From contig NZ_JAGGOI010000019.1 in the NCBI RefSeq assembly GCF_018614585.1, positions 74,161 through 138,160 on the forward strand: DNA of 64,000 nt, in the 5' to 3' direction. The notes under the pieces are model-generated. The model had not been told where the DNA came from, ran no database searches, and saw nothing but the letters and a program-made list of their open reading frames with translations. Made by a program: the position numbers and the translations under genes. This DNA is from Streptomyces sp. ISL-1 (GTDB lineage: Bacteria > Actinomycetota > Actinomycetes > Streptomycetales > Streptomycetaceae). This document shows positions 8,655-16,067 of the stretch, piece by piece; the first letter of the stretch is position 1; each line of letters opens with the position of its first letter.

Positions 8655-9386
8655 ATGAAAGGCCAGCTTTTGTCCTCCTCGCCGAGTCTCGCCACCACCG
8701 CGGCCCCGATCCCGTCGCAGCCCACCGGCCACCGCCGTTCCACCAGAGGGCGGCAAGGCGGCTCCCTGCCGTGGCGCTACCTCGGCTACGTCGGCTATTA
8801 CGTCGGAGCCGGGCTCATCAGCGGTGCGGTCGTCCACCACCCCATGGACCCGACCCGCTACTCGATGATCGCCGGGGCCGGCGTGCTGGTCTTCCTGGTC
8901 GCCACCGTCCTCAACGACATCATTCTCGCCACCGAGAAGCCCGTCCTGTCGCGCACCCTGCGCGTCCTGGGCACCTCGACGATGCTGTCGTTCGGCCTCG
9001 GCATGCTCAGCGGCGGCATGCAGCACTTCGCCGACCTCCCCGACCGATGCGCTGTCCTGATCCCCCTGGGCATCGTCCTGTCCTTCGTCGCCTACTTCCT
9101 CAAGGAAGACAAGGCACCCTGGCGGCGCATCTTCGGCCTCATGGGCCTGGCCGTCCTCGTGGTCGCGGCCCTCACCTTCGCGGGCCTGCGCCACATCGCC
9201 CCCACCATGGAGCAGAACGGAGGCGGACACAGCCACGGTGACGCCGTCACCGACAAGGGGAGCGACGAAGAAAAGAACGGCGGCAACAGCGGCGGCACCG
9301 CCGATTCACCCACCGCGCCGACGACGCCCACCAAGGACACCGAGCCCAGCAAGGAGCCCGGGCACGAAGACGGCCACGACCATTGA
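8655..9386 (+). CDS. Membrane protein with His-rich acidic tail, copper-island associated
   Basis: 243 residues. After a basic N-terminus there are about five hydrophobic helices between residues 40 and 180 (GYVGYYVGAGLISGAVVHHP, MLSFGLGMLSGGMQHF and others), then a hydrophilic tail rich in Glu, Thr, Gly and His ending GHEDGHDH. His pairs at the membrane edge and the His tail fit metal handling. The family is not recognised. ATG 8655 is the first in-frame ATG. It lies in the same orientation as the DUF305 and DUF4396 genes. Confidence 0.6.
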   Translation: MKGQLLSSSPSLATTAAPIPSQPTGHRRSTRGRQGGSLPWRYLGYVGYYVGAGLISGAVVHHPMDPTRYSMIAGAGVLVFLVATVLNDIILATEKPVLSRTLRVLGTSTMLSFGLGMLSGGMQHFADLPDRCAVLIPLGIVLSFVAYFLKEDKAPWRRIFGLMGLAVLVVAALTFAGLRHIAPTMEQNGGGHSHGDAVTDKGSDEEKNGGNSGGTADSPTAPTTPTKDTEPSKEPGHEDGHDH

Positions 9387-9505
9387 GGCCGGCCTGCTGA
9401 TCGGATTCGGTCCCGGCGGACGCGTGCTAACCAGCCGCGACGAGGGTGGACGTGGGCGAGCAGGGACGCCCTCGCCGACCGTCCGCGGAGCAGAACCACC
9501 CAGGA

Positions 9506-9522
9506 ATACCCCTTGGGGGTAT
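9506..9522 (+). promoter_or_regulatory. CsoR-type copper operator
   Basis: The 17-base sequence ATACCCCTTGGGGGTAT is an inverted repeat with 7-base arms and a 3-base centre. It matches the TACCC-n-GGGTA operators bound by CsoR copper-sensing repressors in actinobacteria. It lies 67-83 bases upstream of the DUF4396 start, so that gene and the genes behind it are probably de-repressed by Cu(I). No csoR gene is in the window. Confidence 0.75.
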
Positions 9523-9588
9523 AGAGTTGGGTGTGGGTGCCGGGTCATTCGACCAGGCCCACACTGGAACCCCGGAGGGAGAGGCGTC

Positions 9589-10110
9589 ATGGACCACACC
9601 GCTCACACCGGCGCACCCGCCCACGACCACGCCGGGCACCACGGCCATGGCGATCACGGCGGGCCCATGCCCGGCGGCGCTTCGTGGAGCACCGCCGCGA
9701 AAGCGACGCTGCACTGCCTGACCGGCTGTGCGATCGGCGAGATCCTGGGCATGGTCATCGGCACCGCCCTGCTGTGGGGCAACGTGCCGACCATGGCGCT
9801 GGCGATCTTCCTGGCGTTCATCTTCGGCTACTCCTTCACCCTGTTCGCGGTACTGCGGGCGGGCCTGAGCCTCAAGGCCGCGATCAAGGTGGCGCTGGCC
9901 GCCGACACGGTCTCCATCGCCGTAATGGAAGCAGTGGACAACGGCATCATCGCTATGACCCCGGGTGCGATGGACGCCCACCTGTCCGACGGGCTGTTCT
10001 GGTCCGCGTTGCTCGGTGGCTTCGCCGTCGCCTTCCTGATCACCACCCCGGTGAACAAGTGGATGATCGGCCGCGGCAAGGGCCACGCCGTCGTCCACGC
10101 CTACCACTGA
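9589..10110 (+). CDS. DUF4396 family membrane protein, likely copper-induced
   Basis: 173 residues. A His-rich N-terminus of about 25 residues (HDHAGHHGHGDHGG) precedes four predicted membrane helices, including TLHCLTGCAIGEILGMVIG with a Cys-x-x-x-x-Cys pair and FVALFLIT-like C-terminal segments. This fits the DUF4396 family, found with copper-resistance genes. ATG 9589 follows GGAGGGAGAGG. A CsoR-type operator lies upstream and a very strong hairpin downstream, so this is probably a single-gene copper-responsive unit. Transport or sensing of Cu is inferred, not shown. Confidence 0.8.
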   Translation: MDHTAHTGAPAHDHAGHHGHGDHGGPMPGGASWSTAAKATLHCLTGCAIGEILGMVIGTALLWGNVPTMALAIFLAFIFGYSFTLFAVLRAGLSLKAAIKVALAADTVSIAVMEAVDNGIIAMTPGAMDAHLSDGLFWSALLGGFAVAFLITTPVNKWMIGRGKGHAVVHAYH

Positions 10111-10123
10111 CGCCCCCGACGGC

Positions 10124-10173
10124 GAACGCGCGCCCGGGCGGCACCTTCCACGGTGCCGCCCGGGCGCGCGTTC
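10124..10173 (+). terminator. Long perfect terminator hairpin
   Basis: A 22-bp perfect stem (arms 10124-10145 and 10152-10173, starting GAACGCGCGCCCGGGCGG) with a 6-base loop TTCCAC, 13 bases after the DUF4396 stop. It insulates the copper-storage-like gene downstream. Confidence 0.85.
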
Positions 10174-10259
10174 GGACACGGCGAGGCGTTAGCTGTATGT
10201 GTACCCAGGGCACCCGCTGCGGGGCGCCAGTCTCAACGGAGCGAAAGGAAGGCCACACG

Positions 10260-10667
10260 ATGACCACTTCGGTGAAGGAGATGCTCGCCACCTACCCGGC
10301 CGATCTCGGCGACGTCGACCGCGAGAAGCTCACGCGCTGCATCGAGGAATGCATTGCCTGCGCGCAGGCGTGTACCGCGTGCGCGGACGCCTGCCTGTCC
10401 GAGGGCATGGTCGGCGATCTGACCAAGTGCATCCGCACCGACATGGACTGCGCCGACATCTGCACCGCCGCCGCGTCGGTCCTCTCCCGCCACACCGGCT
10501 ACGACGCCAACATCACCCGCGCCATCCTCCAGGCATGCGCCACCGCCTGTAAGGCGTGCGCCGACGAATGCGACAGCCACACCGACATGGAGCATTGCCG
10601 CATCTGCGCCGAAGCCTGCCGGCGCTGCGAGCAAGCCTGCAACGACCTGCTCACCTCCCTCGGTTGA
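10260..10667 (+). CDS. Cys-rich four-helix copper-storage-like protein (DUF326/Csp)
   Basis: 135 residues, no signal peptide, with Cys spaced along helices (CIEECIACAQACTACADACL, CADICTAA, CATACKACADECDSH, CRICAEACRRCEQAC). This is the pattern of Csp copper-storage proteins, which bind many Cu(I) ions inside a four-helix bundle through Cys thiolates. Absence of a signal peptide suggests the cytosolic (Csp3-like) type. ATG 10260 follows AAAGGAAGG. Its position among CsoR-controlled and DUF305/DUF6153 genes supports a copper-buffering role. Confidence 0.85.
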   Translation: MTTSVKEMLATYPADLGDVDREKLTRCIEECIACAQACTACADACLSEGMVGDLTKCIRTDMDCADICTAAASVLSRHTGYDANITRAILQACATACKACADECDSHTDMEHCRICAEACRRCEQACNDLLTSLG

Positions 10668-10698
10668 CCACCCCCGGCTCACCCACTGCCGACAGCCG

Positions 10699-11247
10699 TC
10701 ACGCGACTGCCGCGGGCCCAGCAGTAGCGGCGCCGGACCGGGCGCGCTGCTCGAAAGCTTTGCGCTGCCCGTAGCGGGTGCGGCCCTGCGGCTTGAACAC
10801 CGACAACCCTGTTGCCACAAGAAGCGCGGCCAGCGCGGCAGCGGACTGCACCACCAGCTGAATCCGTAGCCCGCGAAGGTCGCCGCTGGACCAGACTGCT
10901 GACGCCGCAGCGTCGGCAAGAGAGCCGACCGGCCGCATGTGCACCAACAGGGCAATGGTCGCCAGAACGGTGATCGCGAGCTTCACCACGACCCAGTAAT
11001 AGCGGGCCAGGCCCCACGTTGTTCCCAGAGCGGATACCACCCCCGTCAACAGCGAGGCGAAACACAGCGGCACGATGACGTACCAGCCGACCAGCTCCAG
11101 CGCGACGTAGACCGACCGCACCGCCTGACCGTCCGTGCTCATGAGGCCGACGAGAGTCAGAGCCAGGAAGACGGCGACCGCACCGAGCCAGCCCACCGAG
11201 GCGGTGACATGCGCGGTGAGGGCGAGCTTGCGCCAGCGCGGCGACAT
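10699..11247 (-). CDS. Four-helix integral membrane protein (DUF2269/CopD-like)
   Basis: 182 residues starting at ATG 11247. Four hydrophobic helices are visible: HVTASVGWLGAVAVFLAL, a helix near GWYVIVPLCFASLLTG, VVVKLAITVLATIALLVHM and a C-terminal one ending in VATGLSVF, then a basic tail. A His at the first helix start and another at the end of the third recall CopD/DUF2269 proteins. The start is 5 bases after the stop of the small gene upstream, so they form an operon. A role in copper handling is inferred from the neighbours only. Confidence 0.65.
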   Translation of the reverse strand: MSPRWRKLALTAHVTASVGWLGAVAVFLALTLVGLMSTDGQAVRSVYVALELVGWYVIVPLCFASLLTGVVSALGTTWGLARYYWVVVKLAITVLATIALLVHMRPVGSLADAAASAVWSSGDLRGLRIQLVVQSAAALAALLVATGLSVFKPQGRTRYGQRKAFEQRARSGAATAGPAAVA

Positions 11248-11252
11248 GACCC

Positions 11253-11432
11253 TCACCCGTGGCTCCCCATACCGCCACCGGCAAGGTGCAGCACCACGAA
11301 GGCCAGCACCAGGGCGACGGCTATAACCACGGAAACGGTCACCCATAGTGGTCTCGTGTGGACCTCTGCAGGTACCTGCTGCCCGGAATCCGCACCTCCA
11401 GCGGCATGACTGTGTCGGGGCATGTCGGTCAT
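11253..11432 (-). CDS. Small single-pass membrane protein
   Basis: 59 residues from ATG 11432: a hydrophilic N-terminus with Met/His residues, one helix (WVTVSVVIAVALVLAFVVLH) and a short Gly-rich tail. First gene of a two-gene operon with the membrane protein at 10699 and divergent from the TetR gene at 11542; the 109-base interval probably holds both promoters and the TetR operator. Confidence 0.6.
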   Translation of the reverse strand: MTDMPRHSHAAGGADSGQQVPAEVHTRPLWVTVSVVIAVALVLAFVVLHLAGGGMGSHG

Positions 11433-11541
11433 AGCGTCCTCCGATGATCCGCCGCAGGTGCGCACCTACGCCCTTTTGTAAGACAGAGTGTCCATCTAGT
11501 ACTCAGGGTGTCACGGAAGCGGCGTCACGTATATTCGGGGG

Positions 11542-12180
11542 GTGCCGAAGCTGTGGAACGAGACGATCGAGGCGCACCGCCATGCGGTGCGTGACGCGGT
11601 TCTGGATGCCACTGCTGCGCTGGTGGCCGAGCACGGGCTGCTCTCGGTGACGATGTCGCGCATCGCTGAGACGACCGGCATCGGGCGGGCGACGCTGTAC
11701 AAGTACTTCCCAGACGTCGAATCGATCCTCGCCGCGTGGCACGAGCGCCAGATCGCCGGCCATCTTGAACACCTCACCGCGGTGCGGGACCACGCGGGCA
11801 GTCCCGGCGAGCGGCTGGAAGCGGTGCTCGAGGCGTATGCGCTCATGTCCCAGCAGCGGGGCGAGCACCACGGCACCGAGCTCGCAGGACTGCTGCACCA
11901 GGGCGAGCACGTCGCCCGAGCCCACCAGCAACTGAAAGACCTAATCCGGGACCTGCTGGCCGAAGGCACCGCGAGCGGCGATCTCCGGGCTGACGTCGCC
12001 CCCGACGAACTTGCTGGCTTCTGCCTCCACGCCCTCAGCGCCGCCGCCGGACTGCCGTCCAAGGCCGCCGTCCGCAGGCTTGTTGCGGTCACCCTGTCAG
12101 GGTTGCGGCCCCCGGCGGCGACTCCCGCCGCAGCGCGCAAGGGGACCGCGTCTCGTCCCTGCCATCGCCCCGCTCATTGA
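11542..12180 (+). CDS. TetR/AcrR family transcriptional regulator
   Basis: 212 residues from GTG 11542. The N-terminal helix-turn-helix is clear at about residues 20-60 (VTMSRIAETTGIGRATLYKY), followed by an alpha-helical ligand domain and a basic tail. It is divergent from the small membrane-protein operon 11432-10699 and most simply represses it and itself. Inducer unknown; the copper context suggests metal or redox stress. Confidence 0.85.
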   Translation: MPKLWNETIEAHRHAVRDAVLDATAALVAEHGLLSVTMSRIAETTGIGRATLYKYFPDVESILAAWHERQIAGHLEHLTAVRDHAGSPGERLEAVLEAYALMSQQRGEHHGTELAGLLHQGEHVARAHQQLKDLIRDLLAEGTASGDLRADVAPDELAGFCLHALSAAAGLPSKAAVRRLVAVTLSGLRPPAATPAAARKGTASRPCHRPAH

Positions 12181-12576
12181 TCGGAACTGGACACCCGATG
12201 CGCCGCTACCGGACTGTATCCTCTGCCGTCCCGACGGCACTGCCGAACGGAGACGTGGCGGGGGTAGAGTCTGGGCATAGGCGGCTGACCTGCGAAAACG
12301 GTCATCGGCTCGCCCCCGGGCAAAAGTTCGGATTCTACCCCCGCGCCTCAAATGCACTGCAGTGGTCAAGCGATCAGTACTGCCGCAGCCAGGGGCGGAC
12401 ATCACCTCGGAGTTGCACGCGGGTCTCCATGCCGTCCGCTGGGAACATCATGGGAACGCAAGGACCAAGAAAGACCGGTAAGGATCGCGCAGCCTGGGTC
12501 GCCCACCCTGCCTATGACCTGCGAAAATGGGGCTGTCGAAGCAAGATCGGTAACGATGATCTAGGTTCTTGGACCT
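12181..12576. other. Intergenic stretch at the island boundary
   Basis: No convincing gene on either strand. The motif TGACCTGCGAAAA occurs twice, near 12287 and 12517. The stretch ends at the tRNA-Val fragment and probably represents element-derived flanking DNA. Confidence 0.4.
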
Positions 12577-12621
12577 CTTACAAAGCAGATGTCGGCGGTT
12601 CGAAACCGTCCGCGCCCACCA
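12577..12621 (+). other. tRNA-Val(TAC) 3' fragment: att site, copy 1
   Basis: Begins in the anticodon loop (CTTACAAAGCAGATG), continues through the T-arm (GGCGG TTCGAAA CCGTC) and acceptor strand CGCGCCC-A-CCA. The 5' half of the tRNA is absent. Streptomyces integrative elements recombine into tRNA 3' ends, so this is an attachment-site scar. A terminator and a truncated tyrosine recombinase follow. The same 45 bases recur at 17084. Confidence 0.85.
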
Positions 12622-12625
12622 GCGC

Positions 12626-12659
12626 AAAGGCCCCCAGCCGATCATGGCTGGGGGCCTTT
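12626..12659 (+). terminator. Terminator attached to the tRNA-Val fragment, copy 1
   Basis: A 14-bp stem AAAGGCCCCCAGCC / GGCTGGGGGCCTTT with a 6-base loop, directly after the CCA of the tRNA fragment. The symmetric A-run and T-run let it work in both directions, also ending the recombinase remnant at 12694. Confidence 0.85.
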
Positions 12660-12693
12660 GACATCCAGTTTTGACATCAACCGGGGCGGTCAT

Positions 12694-13092
12694 TCACGAC
12701 CGGCGCCGCTTGAGCATCCGGTCCAGGTGGCTCACTGCCTCGCGCTGCGTGTCCTGCACGACGTGTGTGTAGATGTTCATCGTCACGGCGATCTGGCTGT
12801 GCCCGAGGATCTCCATCACGACACGAGGAGCGACGCCGGCGGCGGTCAGCAGAGTCGCGCAGCCGTGCCGGGCATCGTGCAGCCGGATCACCCTCAGGTC
12901 GGCGTCCTTAGCCACGCGGGTGAACGAGCGGTACAGCTTGCGCGGCTCGATCGGCCGACCGGTGCGCGCCGTGAAGACGTCCCATTGATCCCCGGCCTTG
13001 TCGCGCATTGCTGCTTGCCGCATCCGCTGCCACCGCAGGGGAGCGACGCAGAGAACGGGCAGGGGCAAGGTCTGCCGAGGACGGCGACCTTC
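12694..13092 (-). pseudogene. Tyrosine recombinase (integrase) C-terminal remnant, copy 1
   Basis: Homology to copy 2 starts at about 13092 and ends with the stop at 12694. The fragment holds the catalytic-domain end with LHDARHGCATLL (HxxR box), ILGHSQ (His) and NIYTHV (Tyr nucleophile), but the first catalytic Arg and the N-terminal arm-binding and core-binding domains are gone. Compared with copy 2 it also lacks 12 bases near 12980 (DQWDVFT instead of DQWVETGYVFT). It cannot be an active recombinase. Its 3' end faces the tRNA-Val att site, the usual int-att arrangement of actinomycete integrative elements. Confidence 0.85.
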
Positions 13093-13241
13093 GTACTGGC
13101 GAGCAGGTCCTGAGTCTGCTCGACGTTCTGCCAGCCACGTTTCAACGACTGCCCGAGACGCTCGACCCATCGGTGAAGACGGACATCGCCAACCTCATGG
13201 AGCGGGCGATCAGCATGCGGGAGTGGGCCGAGCAAGCCTGA
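13092..13241 (+). pseudogene. C-terminal remnant of an unknown gene joined to the integrase remnant
   Basis: Exactly where homology between the two integrase remnants ends, a forward frame begins that reads as about 48 residues of plausible helical protein (LSLLDVLPATFQRLPETLDP ... LMERAISMREWAEQA) to TGA 13239-13241. It is likely the tail of a different gene brought here by deletion or recombination. No family recognised. Confidence 0.4.
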
Positions 13242-13606
13242 GGATCCCCTGACGCCGCCGACCCTGCACTCAGCCAGACCGGAGAGCGGTAAGTGAGTGT
13301 CAAGCATCAAATGCCGTCAACGCGCCAAGCACCAAACGAAGTTGCACAGCTACCGCCGACGCGGTGAGTAGAAACCTTCTCTACGGGTTCAAGGCCCGCG
13401 CACGGCGCGGGCGCGCGCCGCCTCAGCGGCGCGGCCTGCCTCCTGTCTACGCCCCGGCTGGCCGCGCCAGGCGGCGCGCTACGTGCAGCGGGCAGAAGCG
13501 AGGACGTCACCCGCGGCCAAGACATGCCTCCGGCGGGGGCGCTCAGGCTCCGGGATGGCGGGGGCGCCGTTCGCGAGTGCCTGGCCCGTTGGTGGCGTGT
13601 GCGGGG
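13242..13606. other. Intergenic stretch with G+C-rich inverted repeats
   Basis: No gene seen. It contains the 22-base repeat at 13374 followed by strongly self-complementary G+C-rich DNA (around 13396-13440), as does its second copy at 17607. Confidence 0.4.
13374..13395 (+). repeat. 22-bp direct repeat, copy 1
   Basis: ACCTTCTCTACGGGTTCAAG plus GC is identical to 17607-17628. At 17607 it abuts the integrase remnant directly; here about 280 other bases separate them. This suggests that the two loci were once alike and that one was rearranged at this sequence. Confidence 0.6.
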
Positions 13607-13758
13607 AGCTCCCATCCCGTCTGCCATCGACCCAGGCAGAGCCGAGCAGGCGCGGCCCCTGGCGTCCAGGTCGTTCGTACAGTTGCGCGCTCCACCTGGA
13701 CGCCAGGAACCACGCCCGCTCCACGGTGTGTGGGTCGACGGCAGACGGGATGGGAGCT
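13607..13758. repeat. 65-bp imperfect inverted repeat
   Basis: Arms 13607-13671 and 13694-13758 are complementary over 65 positions with about 11 mismatches, the outer 19 and inner 14 bases perfect (inner core CCTGGCGTCCAGGT), around a 22-base spacer. No reading frame explains it. It could be a folded RNA, a recombination site or the two ends of a very small mobile element. Confidence 0.75.
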
Positions 13759-13822
13759 GGGCTGAGCGGTGGGTGAGGGAAGTACGTTCCCGACTGCGGT
13801 TCTCCGCGGGTGGGGGCTTTGT

Positions 13823-14071
13823 TCACACGGTGAGGGGGAGAGGGTGGACCTCGTCGGTCAGGTGACCTGTGCGTTCGTGAATGCGTTTGACCGCTTCGGC
13901 CGAGGGAGCCTCGGAGAGGCAGTAGACCGTGCCGGCCTCCGGGTCCGCCCAGGCCCTCTCGAAGTGGACGCCTTCTTCCCCTTCGATGGCGCGGTTATCC
14001 TGGATGGCCTCCCTCAGTTGGTCGGCCGTGATGTCCTTCATCCCGTGGTGGACGTCCATGAACTGGCGCAT
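13823..14071 (-). CDS. DUF4242 family (nickel-binding-like) small protein
   Basis: 82 residues from ATG 14071, with AAGGAGGTG at ideal spacing. The sequence (MRQFMDVHHGM, EGEEGVHFERAWADP, GTVYCLSEAPSAEAV) has the ferredoxin-like DUF4242 pattern; the S. coelicolor member SCO4226 is a structurally characterised nickel-binding protein. Cytosolic metal binding or a small enzyme fold is expected. It is intact and isolated between the inverted repeat and the tRNA-Ile fragment. Confidence 0.8.
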   Translation of the reverse strand: MRQFMDVHHGMKDITADQLREAIQDNRAIEGEEGVHFERAWADPEAGTVYCLSEAPSAEAVKRIHERTGHLTDEVHPLPLTV

Positions 14072-14548
14072 GGCGTCGCACCTCCTTCCGACTTCTGCGT
14101 CCCGGCGTTGCGAATGGCCAACCCGCTTGCCAGCCATCATCTCCATCCTGTGCCCGTACGACCGTGGCGGCGACCGCACGGGCTGGCACGCATCAGGCCC
14201 GCAGTGGCGGGCTGCCTCCGCTGTTTGACGTCGGCTGTGAGCTTCACGGCCGGGCCGTCTCTGGGCCGTCCGAGGCCCCACAAGGTCGACCAACGACGAC
14301 CGCCAGTGACAGTCGAGCTACAGCCTCCAACAGTGAAACCCAAGGTCAGCGGCCCCCGACCATACGGGTTTCCTCCCAGGGGTAGCCGTCGGGCAAGATG
14401 TGGCGCATCTGTCAAGACCACGTGCGGTGGCTGACATCAGCGGCTGACACCAACAGGCGCGTACATCAGCGGTCGGCGCCGAACCCGAGCGGACGATCAG
14501 CCGAGGCCCAGCGCGAGTTGATCGACGTCTCCGACGCCCCGTGATCGA
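14072..14548. other. Intergenic stretch, no gene recognised
   Basis: Forward and reverse frames are open but lack coherent composition or start signals. It lies between the DUF4242 gene and the tRNA-Ile fragment and is probably element-derived. Confidence 0.35.
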
Positions 14549-14594
14549 CCTGATAAGGATGAGGCCGCAGGTTCAAAGCCTGTTAGCCCCACCA
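14549..14594 (+). other. tRNA-Ile(GAT) 3' fragment: att scar
   Basis: Reads CCTGATAAGGATGAGG (anticodon loop with GAT and 3' stem), a T-arm with GTTCAAA loop, and the acceptor strand TAGCCCC-A-CCA. The 5' half, expected to begin GGGGCTA, is not in the preceding DNA. This marks a separate integration event using a different tRNA from the Val and Ser copies. No integrase lies beside it. Confidence 0.8.
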
Positions 14595-14690
14595 GCCGGG
14601 GCGTGCGTAAGCCGGACCATGGACTTCTTCCGGAGATGCAGCCACCAGGGATAGCCTTCCAGTCCGTTCGAAGGCTACTGGAGGCTCTCT

Positions 14691-14852
14691 GTGCACACCG
14701 CCGTCTTCCTGCTGCGGGATGCGCTGGGTCTAGGTGGCGGTCTGGTGGGCAGCTGGGAGCTGACACGCCAGGCTTCGGGACCGGGCTGGAGGAAGCTGCG
14801 GGTCTTCTCTGCGGTGGCGGCTTTGATGCTCGCCGGGCTGCTCTCCGTCTAG
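14691..14852 (+). CDS. Small membrane protein (53 aa)
   Basis: GTG 14691 is preceded by GGAGG at 6-base spacing. The product has an amphipathic N-terminus (HTAVFLLRDALGLGGGLVGS) and a C-terminal helix (VFSAVAALMLAGLLSV). Not a recognised family. The stop falls at the start of the repeated att arm (TAGAGATGGCC), so the gene may be bounded, or even trimmed, by that repeat. Confidence 0.4.
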   Translation: MHTAVFLLRDALGLGGGLVGSWELTRQASGPGWRKLRVFSAVAALMLAGLLSV

Positions 14853-14935
14853 AGATGGCCAGTCGGCGTGCCCCTCCCGTGCCCGTTCGGTCGGGAAACA
14901 GCGGGGAACAGCGGTCGCTGGCGGACAACGCTCAC
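14847..14935. repeat. att-arm repeat, copy 1
   Basis: First of five related units: TAGAG-x, then GTGCCC-x-GTGCCCG, then GGGGAACAGCGG and an AACGC run. It directly precedes the terminator and tRNA-Ser fragment. Related units start near 15766, 20604, 21170 and 21600. They probably correspond to attP arm DNA with integrase or excisionase sites. Confidence 0.6.
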
Positions 14936-14978
14936 GTGAACGGCCCCTGACCGAGTTACCTGGTCAGGGGCCGTTCAC
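14936..14978. terminator. Terminator attached to tRNA-Ser fragment, copy 1
   Basis: A 17-bp perfect stem GTGAACGGCCCCTGACC / GGTCAGGGGCCGTTCAC, loop of 9, three bases beyond the 3' end of the reverse-strand tRNA-Ser fragment. Its reappearance with the tRNA fragment (20706-20743; degenerate near 15876-15910) shows that the duplicated unit includes tRNA end, terminator and arm. Confidence 0.85.
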
Positions 14979-14981
14979 CTG

Positions 14982-15037
14982 CGGTGGGTGTGGGATTTGA
15001 ACCCACGGTGACATCGCTGCCACGACGGTTTTCAAGA
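14982..15037 (-). other. tRNA-Ser(TGA) 3' fragment: att site, copy 1
   Basis: On the reverse strand: anticodon loop and stem (TCTTGAAAACCG), long variable arm, T-arm (GTGGGTTCAAATCCCAC) and acceptor strand ACCCACC-G. The 5' half of the tRNA-Ser is missing on the side toward the HNH gene. Same core at 15916 and 20749. Confidence 0.85.
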
Positions 15038-15123
15038 TTGTTCGTGAGCTCAACTGGCCCGCGCCTCGACGAGATCCATCTTCACTCCGTCTCCTGTCAG
15101 CGGGGGCCTCTACGCTTCTCCTC

Positions 15124-15765
15124 ATGTCTGAAGGCCGTCCCGCAATTCCCGCCGAACTGCGGCGGCGTGTCCTGGTCGAGGCTGGGCACCGCTGCGCGAT
15201 CCCGACCTGCCGTCGGCACCCAGTGGACATCGAGCACATCGACGACTGGGCAACAGTCCGTGAGCACCGGTTCGAGAACCTGATTGCCCTGTGTCCGACG
15301 TGTCATAGACGGAAGGGCAGCGGGCCGGATCAGATCGACAGGAAGTCGCTGAGGCAGTACAAGACCAACTTGGGGATCTTGAACCACCGATACGGCGACA
15401 CGGAACGGCGCCTGATCGAAGTATTCGCAAACCTACTAGTAAAGGGCAAAATAGCAGAGGATCGGATTATTCGACTTGGTGTTGGGTCGGATCTACTGCT
15501 TTGGTACCTGATCCAGGATGGGTACCTCGAATCTCGCTATCCAGATGAGCTCGACGTGTCCACGTCCACGCACCAGCTCTTCAGATTCACCCCGCCTGGG
15601 ATCGCGTTCCTGCGGCGGTGGATGGGAGCCCGCCCCCTGGATGTAGAGGACCAAGAGCCCGACACGGCCGTGACGTACAGCAGCGAAGTACCGCAACCAC
15701 AGCGACTGCTCCAGCCTCTAAGCGCCCGAAGAAAGCCAGACGATGACCGGTCGAGTCGCTGCTGA
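15124..15765 (+). CDS. HNH endonuclease, cassette cargo
   Basis: 213 residues. The HNH/zinc core is in the N-terminal third: CAIPTC, then HIDDW, then NLIALCPTCHRRK. The C-terminal 130 residues are of unknown type. Codons in 15420-15540 are unusually A+T-rich (CTA, ATA, AAA), unlike neighbouring genes, which suggests transfer. The C-terminus runs into the repeated sequence (AGTACCGCAACCACAGC) also seen near 20532, so the last 30 residues may derive from recombination. The gene is the only cargo between tRNA-Ser copies 1 and 2. DNA cleavage, perhaps anti-phage, is inferred. Confidence 0.8.
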   Translation: MSEGRPAIPAELRRRVLVEAGHRCAIPTCRRHPVDIEHIDDWATVREHRFENLIALCPTCHRRKGSGPDQIDRKSLRQYKTNLGILNHRYGDTERRLIEVFANLLVKGKIAEDRIIRLGVGSDLLLWYLIQDGYLESRYPDELDVSTSTHQLFRFTPPGIAFLRRWMGARPLDVEDQEPDTAVTYSSEVPQPQRLLQPLSARRKPDDDRSSRC

Positions 15766-15875
15766 CCGATCCGGATAGAGCTACGGATCAGAAGGTGCCC
15801 GTGCCCCTGCCATGCCCGATCGACCCGGGAACTAGCGGGGAACCACGGTGACCGACGGGCAACGCACAAGAGAAC
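15766..15875. repeat. att-arm repeat, copy 2
   Basis: CGATCCGGATAGAGCTACGG then GTGCCCGTGCCCCTGCC and GGGGAACCACGG, parallel to copies 1, 3, 4 and 5. It begins at the HNH stop codon and leads into a degenerate terminator and tRNA-Ser copy 2. Confidence 0.6.
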
Positions 15876-15915
15876 GGACCCCGATCGATTCACCTGGTCA
15901 GGAGCCGTTCACCTG

Positions 15916-15968
15916 CGGTGGGTGTGGGATTTGAACCCACGGTGACATCGCTGCCACGACGGTTTTCA
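15916..15968 (-). other. tRNA-Ser(TGA) 3' fragment: att site, copy 2
   Basis: Same 53-base core as copy 1 from acceptor strand to anticodon loop (…AAAACCG). Identity ends at TTTTCA, where new DNA (CGACTCGATCC) begins. The adjacent hairpin has mismatches, so this copy is more diverged on the terminator side. Confidence 0.85.
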
Positions 15969-16067
15969 CGACTCGATCCGACAACTCGTCAGCGTCAGGG
16001 AACGAAACCGATACCCCGCGCGTGTACACATGCAGCAAAGAGCGTTCCCGTCCCCTAAGAAGGAACG

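Noticed and set aside
12541..12621. Complete tRNA-Val gene
   Set aside because: Only the part from the anticodon loop to CCA is present; the preceding DNA has no D-arm or matching 5' acceptor strand.
13607..13758. Integron attC site
   Set aside because: No R/L box pattern and no integron integrase; arm length and structure do not fit attC.
14603..14950. 115-codon forward frame across the att arm
   Set aside because: Composition is not protein-like and it crosses the terminator; the 53-codon frame at 14691 has a ribosome site and membrane helices.
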